The notes beneath the pieces are model-generated. The model had not been told where the DNA came from. It worked only from the letters and a program-made list of their open reading frames with translations, and made no database searches. From Angelakisella sp. (GTDB lineage Bacteria; Bacillota; Clostridia; Oscillospirales; Ruminococcaceae), in the NCBI GenBank assembly GCA_022794295.1, contig JAAWEO010000048.1, positions 1 to 11,351 of the forward strand: a stretch of DNA of 11,351 nt, given 5' to 3'. A program made the translations under genes and the position numbers. This document shows, piece after piece, positions 1-5,487 of this stretch (its first letter is position 1; the number at the start of each line of letters is the position of its first letter).

Positions 1-221
1 CCGGTCCCCCGGGTCCAGGGGCCTGCCCCTGGGCGTTCTTTGGTTACTTTCTGTCGCAACAGAAAGTGACCCCTCGCCGGGGAGGCGAAACGAGACAAAG
101 GGCCTTTAGAACGAGACAGGTATGCGAAGGGCCAGACCATCGCGTGGCAGTCAAAAGAAAACGAGCCCACCCCATAAATAAGACAGCCCCTAGAAAGAAG
201 ACCAACCCCCGAAAATAACCC
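1..221. repeat. Palindrome-rich non-coding segment with hairpin repeat
   Basis: No credible gene lies here. Three inverted repeats are visible. The arms CCAGGGG (15-21) and CCCCTGG (26-32) pair around a 4-base loop. GTTACTTTCTGT (43-54) pairs with ACAGAAAGTGAC (59-70) around CGCA, 12 pairs with one G-U. TCGCC (74-78) pairs with GGCGA (84-88). A 9-base direct repeat AACGAGACA occurs at 89-97 and 110-118. The style, with a TTTGGTTACTTTCT-type arm, resembles dispersed intergenic palindromes I associate with GC-rich gut Clostridia, but whether it is multicopy cannot be seen from one window. The segment could be the tail of an element that starts left of the window. Confidence 0.5.
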
Positions 222-249
222 TTGACAACCCGCCGCCAAAAACTATAAT
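222..249 (+). promoter_or_regulatory. Sigma-A-type promoter for the ParB-like/phosphoesterase unit
   Basis: TTGACA at 222-227 and TATAAT at 244-249 both match consensus and are 16 bases apart. Transcription would start near 256, leaving a leader of about 40 bases before the ATG at 296. The ribosome binding site AGGAG lies at 285-289, six bases before that ATG. Confidence 0.85.
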
Positions 250-295
250 AAGTAGGAATGCAAACGAGTGAATGATGGAATGATAGGAGACGAGT

Positions 296-1255
296 ATGTC
301 TTACGCCACATCTTTTATGGAATATGAAAAAGCCCTGGCCCTGGGCCATAAGGAATGCCGCGCCTGCCGCGCCAAAGGCCTGCCCCTCTACCCCCCGGTG
401 CTGGACGAAGTGCTGGATGGAGTGGACACCCGGGGCGAGGTGGAGCTGGGCCTGGTGGATGTCCCCATCCAGCTGATCACCGGAACCAAATCCGCCGGGC
501 GCCAGCGGGCCTTTTCCCCCAGCTTCTACCCCCTCCTGGGGGGCGAGTCGGAGCTTGCCATGAAATGGACCGCCCTTTGTGATGCCCACCTGAACGAGGG
601 GATCAATGAGCCTATTAAGGTTTACGAGTACCTCCACGACTTCTATGTCCAGGAGGGACATAAGCGGGTCAGCGTCCTGCGGTATTTCGAGGCGGTGACC
701 ATTCCCGCCATGGTCACCCGGATCCTTCCCCCGGCGGATGGAAGCCTTACCTCACGCATCTACCAGGAGTACCTGGACTTTTATGCCCTGACCGGCATCA
801 ACTACCTGTGGTTTACCGAAACAGGCCGCTTCGCCCGCCTCCAGTCCCTGATGGGCAAGGCCCCGGGGGAGGCCTGGACCACCGAGGAGCTCCGGGACTT
901 TTTCATCTTCTACCACCGCTTTCTCTCGGCCTATGACGCCAAAAGCGCCCGGGAGCTGCTGGCGAAGAGGGTCACCCCCGGGGATGCCCTGATCATGCTG
1001 ATCACCCTTTGCGGCTACTCCCTTCTGCGGGACTGCACCGGCCCGGAGCTGAAAACCACCCTGGCCCGGCTTCGCACCGAGCTGATGGTTGTGGCCCAGA
1101 TCCCCCTGCCCCAAACCCCGGTAAAGCGGCTGTTCCAAACAGTGGCCGAGGCCATGACCGAAACCGCCGGGGTAATGGTGGGGATGGCGGATGTCCTGGC
1201 GGAGCCGGTAAAGGAGCTGGTGGAGGGAAAGGAGCGAACCGACCCGAAGCCGTAA
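296..1255 (+). CDS. ParB-like N-terminal domain protein, role unknown
   Basis: A 319-residue soluble protein without signal peptide or membrane segment. Residues about 45-145 look like a ParB/sulfiredoxin-type fold: a strand giving 'VDVPIQLITGT' (about 54-64), then 'EPIKVYEYLHDFYVQEG' and the core motif GHKRVSV (121-127), matching the G-x-(H/K)-R box that binds nucleotide in ParB-family domains. The rest (about 150-319) is mostly predicted helix and I do not recognise it. No helix-turn-helix typical of true partition ParB is evident, so chromosome segregation should not be assumed. I recall this N-terminal module in Clostridia at the head of longer proteins annotated as BMP-family substrate-binding; no such domain follows here. 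The start is fixed by AGGAG six bases upstream and the consensus promoter. The next gene begins 21 bases downstream, so the two are probably co-transcribed. Confidence 0.75.
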   Translation: MSYATSFMEYEKALALGHKECRACRAKGLPLYPPVLDEVLDGVDTRGEVELGLVDVPIQLITGTKSAGRQRAFSPSFYPLLGGESELAMKWTALCDAHLNEGINEPIKVYEYLHDFYVQEGHKRVSVLRYFEAVTIPAMVTRILPPADGSLTSRIYQEYLDFYALTGINYLWFTETGRFARLQSLMGKAPGEAWTTEELRDFFIFYHRFLSAYDAKSARELLAKRVTPGDALIMLITLCGYSLLRDCTGPELKTTLARLRTELMVVAQIPLPQTPVKRLFQTVAEAMTETAGVMVGMADVLAEPVKELVEGKERTDPKP

Positions 1256-1276
1256 TAAACGAAAGGGGGAACGACC

Positions 1277-1870
1277 ATGCGGATCCTGGTGATCTCTGAC
1301 GAGGAGTCCCCGGCCCTGTGGGACTATTTTGACCGGCGGCGGCTGGAAGGGGTGGACCTGATCCTTTCCGCCGGGGACCTGAACCCGGAGTACCTCTCCT
1401 TTTTGGTGACCTTTTGCCACGCCCCCCTTTTGTATGTCCATGGCAACCACGACGACAGGTACCGGAAGAATCCCCCCGGGGGGTGCATCTGTGTGGAAAA
1501 CCGCATCCATGTCTGCAAGGGCCTGCGGATCCTGGGCCTGGGGGGCTCCATGCGCTATAAGCAGAAGGGCGAGCACCAGTACACCCAGGGACAGATGAAC
1601 CGCCGCGTCCTGCGTATGACCCTCCCCCTGCTGAAGCACAAGGGCTTCGATATCCTCCTTACCCACGCCCCGGCCTATAACCTGAACGACGGGGACGACC
1701 TGGCCCACACCGGCTTCGAGGCCTTCCGGTCCCTTATGGACCGGTACCGGCCCAAGTACTTTATCCACGGCCATGTCCACCTTAGCTACAACCCGGCCCT
1801 GCCCCGCCTGGATACCTATGGGGAGACCCAGGTGATCAACGGCTTTGGGACCTACTACTTCGATTACTGA
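1277..1870 (+). CDS. Metallophosphoesterase family protein
   Basis: A 197-residue cytoplasmic protein with the calcineurin-like phosphoesterase motif series: D8 in 'ISDEE', GD at 33-34, GNHDD at 56-60, TH at 129-130, and GHVH at 165-168. These residues normally hold a two-metal centre that hydrolyses phosphomono- or diesters; the substrate cannot be read from sequence. The first motif departs from the usual D-x-H: position 10 is Glu (D8-E9-E10). From memory this holds across a small Firmicutes subfamily, so the enzyme is not necessarily dead. Length fits small single-domain members. A purine-rich ribosome binding site (GAAAGGGGGA, 1261-1270) precedes the ATG. It lies 21 bases after the ParB-like gene and ends before a strong terminator, closing a two-gene unit. 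Substrates could be nucleotide or phosphodiester; nothing in the window decides. Confidence 0.85.
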   Translation: MRILVISDEESPALWDYFDRRRLEGVDLILSAGDLNPEYLSFLVTFCHAPLLYVHGNHDDRYRKNPPGGCICVENRIHVCKGLRILGLGGSMRYKQKGEHQYTQGQMNRRVLRMTLPLLKHKGFDILLTHAPAYNLNDGDDLAHTGFEAFRSLMDRYRPKYFIHGHVHLSYNPALPRLDTYGETQVINGFGTYYFDY

Positions 1871-1892
1871 CGCAGCCCGGAAAATCCAACAG

Positions 1893-1930
1893 AAAAGGCA
1901 GGCCCCGGCTGGGACCTGCCTTTTGTTTGT
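1893..1930. terminator. Bidirectional intrinsic terminator
   Basis: AAAAGGCAGG (1893-1902) pairs perfectly with CCTGCCTTTT (1915-1924) around a 12-base loop, followed on the plus strand by TTTTGTTTGTTGTTTT. The A-rich left arm gives a U-run on the minus strand. It sits between the convergent phosphoesterase and lipoprotein genes and can serve both. Confidence 0.9.
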
Positions 1931-1951
1931 TGTTTTGCCAGGGCCGAATGC

Positions 1952-2470
1952 TTACTGAGCGTTGGCAGCAGCCTTGGTGAGGGTATCGAAGAAGTCGCCG
2001 CAGGACATGGTGCAGGAGCTCTTCAGGTCCTCGATGTCGGGAACGTTGGTGTGGCCGTTGACCTCGGTGACCTTCATGCCGGCAACATCAGCGGGGGTCT
2101 TGCCAACAGCATAAGCCTCCAGGGCAGCGATCTGCTCGTACCACTCCTTGCCGATGGCAGAGGCGGGCTTCATGTTGTAGCCTTCCTTCAGCTCCTTCTT
2201 GGACTGGACAGCGTCAGCAACGGTGACCTTGCCGGCAGCGGTGACAGCGGTCTTGCACTGGACAACATCCCAGGACACGCCCACGATCTTGCCGTTGGAA
2301 TCCAGGGTCACGGCGCAGGCGGTGACATCGGACTGGCTCTTGCCGTCGCCATCGGCGGAGGCGTCAGCACCGGTCATGTTCACCTTCATGCCCAGGCCCA
2401 GCTTCAGGGAAGGGGCGCTGCAGCCGGCGACCATCAGGAGCACCAGGGTCAAAGCGAGAAGTTTTTTCAT
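1952..2470 (-). CDS. Secreted lipoprotein, possibly FMN-binding-related
   Basis: A 172-residue lipoprotein. A Lys-Lys start and a hydrophobic run lead to the lipobox V14-A15-G16-C17, so it should be lipidated at Cys17 and anchored outside the membrane. The mature part has the pattern 'VTACAVTLDSNGKIVGVSWDVVQCKT' in two short pieces around residues 49-74, then 'GYNMKPASAIGKEWYEQ' (97-113) and 'GKTPADVAGMKV' (123-134). I recall this arrangement from a Clostridia lipoprotein family distantly like FMN_bind domains, without the flavin-attachment serine/threonine motif being clear, so function stays open. Four cysteines remain in the mature protein (52, 72, 153, 157), the last two as C-x3-C. I chose ATG at 2470 over the upstream in-frame start at 2566 because GGAGGAAA (2476-2483) is correctly spaced, the signal peptide begins there, and the promoter at 2538-2566 overlaps the longer version. 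Confidence 0.8.
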   Translation of the reverse strand: MKKLLALTLVLLMVAGCSAPSLKLGLGMKVNMTGADASADGDGKSQSDVTACAVTLDSNGKIVGVSWDVVQCKTAVTAAGKVTVADAVQSKKELKEGYNMKPASAIGKEWYEQIAALEAYAVGKTPADVAGMKVTEVNGHTNVPDIEDLKSSCTMSCGDFFDTLTKAAANAQ

Positions 2471-2537
2471 GTTCTTTTCCTCCAAAAACATTCTTTTGTT
2501 CACACCGGGGGATTTGGCTCCCCGGCGCTTTGCCTCT

Positions 2538-2566
2538 ATTATATTGTAACTTTCCGGAAATAGCAA
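2538..2566 (-). promoter_or_regulatory. Promoter for the lipoprotein gene
   Basis: Reading leftward, TTGCTA (2566-2561) and TATAAT (2543-2538) are 17 bases apart. The start point would be near 2531, giving a leader of about 60 bases before the ATG at 2470. Confidence 0.75.
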
Positions 2567-2697
2567 GGGGGTATTTTCGCCTTGAAAGCCGTTTTATCCA
2601 AAATATACAAATGAAAACAGAAAAATGCGAAAAACAGGTGCTTTTCTACGATTTCTTCGTAAAACATTTGGGCGGCAGGCGGAAATTCCGGGGAAAA

Positions 2698-2741
2698 CCG
2701 GGGATTTTTCTTCCCCTGCCAAAGCAGGAAAAATCCCCCGG
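2698..2741. other. Strong intergenic hairpin between divergent promoters
   Basis: GGGATTTTTC (2701-2710) pairs perfectly with GAAAAATCCC (2728-2737). Outer CCG/CGG pairs extend it with one bulged C, and an inner CTGC/GCAG helix (2716-2719 with 2724-2727) sits above a 5-base one-sided bulge. No U-tract follows on either strand at the stem base, so it does not look like a standard terminator. It lies just upstream of the response-regulator promoter. The rest of the spacer (2567-2697) is AT-richer than its surroundings and shows no gene. Confidence 0.5.
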
Positions 2742-2757
2742 AGAAGGCCTGGAGCTC

Positions 2758-2786
2758 TTGCCAGGCGGGGCATAATCCATTATAAT
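2758..2786 (+). promoter_or_regulatory. Promoter for the signalling cluster
   Basis: TTGCCA (2758-2763) and TATAAT (2781-2786) are 17 bases apart. Transcription would begin near 2793, which rules out the in-frame TTG at 2792 as the start and supports the ATG at 2876 after a leader of about 83 bases. Confidence 0.8.
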
Positions 2787-2875
2787 ATATCTTGTACCCT
2801 TGCACCCCTGGGGCAGTCCGGAAACCGGCCTACCGGGAGCGGGGCGGAGAGATTGGGAGGTGCTTTATTCTGACT

Positions 2876-4969
2876 ATGAGAAGCGCGGCAAAAAATCCCC
2901 TCATCCTCATTGCAGACGACTCGGCTATGAACCGGGCCGTTTTGGTGGAGATGCTGGAAAGTGAATATGAGCTGATCGAGGCAAAAAACGGGGAGGAGGC
3001 GGTGGAACAGCTTCATCGCCACAGCATGGAGCTCTCCCTTGTTCTTTTGGATATTGTAATGCCCGTTCTGGATGGCTTCGGTGTGCTGGCGGAGATGAAC
3101 CGCCACCGGTGGATCGAGCAGCTCCCGGTTATTATGATCACCTCGGAGACCACCCCCGACCGCATTGAACAGGCCTACGAAATGGGCGCCACCGATTTTA
3201 TCGGACGCCCCTTTGATCCCCTGATCGTCCACAAGCGGGTGATCAACACCATCCTCCTCCATGCCAAGCAGAAAAAGCTCATCGACCTGGTGGCGGATCA
3301 GATCTACGAGAAGGAACAAAGCAGCAGCCTGATGATCGATATCCTCAGCCATATCGTGGAGTTCCGCAACGGGGAAAGCGGCCTTCATGTGCGTCATGTA
3401 AACCTGCTGACCGCCATGTTCCTGCGCCATCTCTCCCAGCATACCGACCATTACCGTTTTTCCCGGTCAGAAATTTCCCTGATCAGCACCGCCTCCGCCC
3501 TCCACGATATTGGCAAGATCGCCATTGACGACAAGATCCTCAACAAGCCCGGCCGGCTGACCACCGAGGAATTTGAGATCATGAAGACCCATTCCGAAAT
3601 GGGGGCCCGGATGCTGAAGGAGCTGCCCATCCACCAGGAGGAGCCCCTGGTGCGGGTGGCCTACGAGATCTGCCGCTGGCACCACGAGCGGTATGACGGG
3701 CGGGGGTATCCTGACGGCCTTGTGGGAGACCAAATCCCCATTTCGGCCCAGATCGTCGCCCTGGCCGACGTTTATGACGCCCTGACCAGCGAGCGGGTCT
3801 ATAAGCCCGCCTTTACCCACGACAAGGCGGTGGAGATGATCCTGGGCGGGGAGTGCGGCACCTTTAACCCCCTGTTGATGGACTGCCTGCGGGAGCTTTC
3901 CGGCAGCATCCAGGATGAACTGCGGGGGGATAACCTGGTGCGGGCCAACGAACGGGAGATGCGCAACATCGCCGAGGAGCTGCTCCGCCACAAGGAGCTC
4001 ACCTCCGCCGAGCGGACCCTCCACCTTTTGGAGCACGAGCGGATGAAGTACGCTTTCTTCGCCTCCCTAACCAACGAGATCCAGTTTGAATACACCACCA
4101 CCCCGGATGTGCTTTCCCTTTCCACCTGGGGGGCCGAGCGCCTGGGGCTGGAGGAGGTGGAGCTGGAGCCCTTCCAGAACGAAAAGGTCATTGCCATCCT
4201 GGGGGCGGATGTGTGGCGGGAGCTGTTCCAGACCCTCCAGGCCGCCACGGCGGAGGAGCCCGATTTTACATACGACTGCCTGGTTCACTATCCCGACGGG
4301 GACCGCTGGGCCCGTATTGTGGCCCGGACCTCCTGGAGCCCGGAGGACCCGCCGGTGTTTACCGGGGTCATCGGCAAGGCGGTGGATATCCACGATTCCC
4401 GGCTGAAGCTGCGCAAGCTGGAGCAGATGGCCTCCCACGACCCCCTAACCGGTCTTTTGAACCACGCCGCCGCCCGGGAACAGATCAAGGCCCGGATGGA
4501 GGTGGCCCCGGAGGGGAACTACGCCCTGGCGATGCTGGACCTGGACCACTTCAAATCCGCCAACGATACCTACGGCCACAGCTTCGGGGACAAGGTCCTG
4601 TGCTTTTTGGCCGAGAAGATCCGCCGCACCATCCGTACCGGGGACATTGCCGCCCGGGTGGGGGGGGACGAGTTCCTGATCTTCCTGGAATACCAGCAGG
4701 AGCTGGCCTCCATGATCCAGCGGATCTACAGCTCCCTGGGCGGGGAGTTTGAGGGCTTCCGCCTGTCGGTAAGCATGGGGGTCTCTACCAGCGAGGAAGC
4801 CGGCCAGGACTACAACGCCCTCTTTCAGATGGCGGACTCCGCCCTTTACACAGTAAAACGGGGCGGGAGGGGACAATGCCGTTTTTATGATCCCCTGTCC
4901 ATGAAGGACGCCCTTTCTGCCATTACCCCCATCGATGCGGACACCGGTGCAAGCAAGGAGGAGAAGTGA
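2876..4969 (+). CDS. Response regulator with REC, HD-GYP, PAS-like and GGDEF domains
   Basis: A 697-residue cytoplasmic protein able in principle to both make and break cyclic di-GMP. REC (about 8-125) has acidic D14-D15, phospho-acceptor D59 and T89; the usual conserved Lys is Arg111 ('GRPF'). HD-GYP (about 150-345) keeps H171, H210-D211, 'IGKIAIDD', H239, H269-H270 and R276-G-Y-P279, the phosphodiesterase metal and substrate residues. About 390-515 reads as a PAS-like fold. GGDEF (about 516-685) has the intact catalytic GGDEF at 596-600 and an RxxD inhibitory site, R587-T-G-D590, exactly five residues before it. The ribosome binding site GGGAGGTG (2855-2862) is 13 bases from ATG, a long spacing; an in-frame CTG at 2870 would be better spaced, so the start is slightly uncertain. 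The HPt gene follows after one base, implying translational linkage and a phosphorelay. Eight consecutive G (4660-4667) encode the GGDEF motif. Confidence 0.92.
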   Translation: MRSAAKNPLILIADDSAMNRAVLVEMLESEYELIEAKNGEEAVEQLHRHSMELSLVLLDIVMPVLDGFGVLAEMNRHRWIEQLPVIMITSETTPDRIEQAYEMGATDFIGRPFDPLIVHKRVINTILLHAKQKKLIDLVADQIYEKEQSSSLMIDILSHIVEFRNGESGLHVRHVNLLTAMFLRHLSQHTDHYRFSRSEISLISTASALHDIGKIAIDDKILNKPGRLTTEEFEIMKTHSEMGARMLKELPIHQEEPLVRVAYEICRWHHERYDGRGYPDGLVGDQIPISAQIVALADVYDALTSERVYKPAFTHDKAVEMILGGECGTFNPLLMDCLRELSGSIQDELRGDNLVRANEREMRNIAEELLRHKELTSAERTLHLLEHERMKYAFFASLTNEIQFEYTTTPDVLSLSTWGAERLGLEEVELEPFQNEKVIAILGADVWRELFQTLQAATAEEPDFTYDCLVHYPDGDRWARIVARTSWSPEDPPVFTGVIGKAVDIHDSRLKLRKLEQMASHDPLTGLLNHAAAREQIKARMEVAPEGNYALAMLDLDHFKSANDTYGHSFGDKVLCFLAEKIRRTIRTGDIAARVGGDEFLIFLEYQQELASMIQRIYSSLGGEFEGFRLSVSMGVSTSEEAGQDYNALFQMADSALYTVKRGGRGQCRFYDPLSMKDALSAITPIDADTGASKEEK

Positions 4970-4970
4970 C

Positions 4971-5330
4971 ATGACACTACAGGAATGCTATAAGGCTATG
5001 GGCTCCAACTACGACGAGGTCCTGGGACGTCTGCGCAGTGAACGGATGATTCATAAATTCGCCCTGAAGTTTTTGGAGGACACCAGCTACGAGCTGCTGA
5101 TCACCTCTATGGAGAACAAGGACTACGCCGAGGCCTTCCGGGGGGCCCATACCATCAAGGGGATCTGCTCCAACCTGGGCTTCACAAGGCTACTGGCCTC
5201 CAGCACCGCCCTGACCGAGTCCCTGCGCAATGGCTGGACCCCGGAGGTGGACACCCTGCTGGAGGAAACCAAGAGGGATTACCAAACCGTAACAGAGGCC
5301 CTGATGGCCTTCCGGGATTCCAACCCATAA
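4971..5330 (+). CDS. HPt phosphotransfer protein
   Basis: A 119-residue single-domain histidine phosphotransfer protein. The signature AHTIKG with phospho-acceptor His60 is followed by 'ICSNLGF', and the predicted all-helical pattern continues with 'LTESLRNG' and a C-terminal helix, as in Hpt four-helix bundles. It has no kinase or output domain, so its role would be to shuttle phosphoryl groups between receiver aspartates. The ATG is preceded by AAGGAGGAG (4955-4963) inside the end of the upstream gene, and only one base separates the two genes, so they are surely co-expressed. Placement between a response regulator and a hybrid kinase makes those two its likely partners, with transfer from kinase receiver D645 or D789 to His60 and on to D59 of the regulator. 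This direction is inference. Confidence 0.9.
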   Translation: MTLQECYKAMGSNYDEVLGRLRSERMIHKFALKFLEDTSYELLITSMENKDYAEAFRGAHTIKGICSNLGFTRLLASSTALTESLRNGWTPEVDTLLEETKRDYQTVTEALMAFRDSNP

Positions 5331-5371
5331 GCCCTCCCCTTTCCCAGGCGCCCTTTCCAACAAATTTTTCC

Positions 5372-5398
5372 GCCCCGGGTAAGTCCCGGGCTTTGTTT
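5372..5398 (+). terminator. Probable intrinsic terminator or attenuator after HPt
   Basis: CCCGGG (5374-5379) pairs with CCCGGG (5385-5390) around TAAGT, followed by CTTTGTTT. The stem is short, so read-through into the kinase gene is plausible. The spacer 5331-5487 shows further weak hairpins (for example GGGGAAG/CTTCTCC near 5406-5422) and no convincing promoter for the kinase. Confidence 0.5.
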
Positions 5399-5487
5399 CC
5401 CGAAACGGGGAAGCAGCTTCTCCGGCCCCAATCGGGACCGGCCCCTTTTACCAGACCCCCAGAGGAAGGAAAGAGAGAGATAAAACC

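Noticed and set aside
296..1255. Chromosome-partitioning ParB
   Set aside because: Only the N-terminal GHKR-type box is similar; no helix-turn-helix, dimerisation region, ParA partner or parS site (TGTTTCACGTGAAACA type) was seen.
752..1780. Long minus-strand open frame across the ParB-like and phosphoesterase genes
   Set aside because: It spans two convincing plus-strand genes and their junction, and its composition is typical of antisense translation.
2792..2875. Upstream TTG start for the response regulator
   Set aside because: The promoter at 2758-2786 places the transcript start at about 2793, and the extra residues do not belong to the receiver domain.
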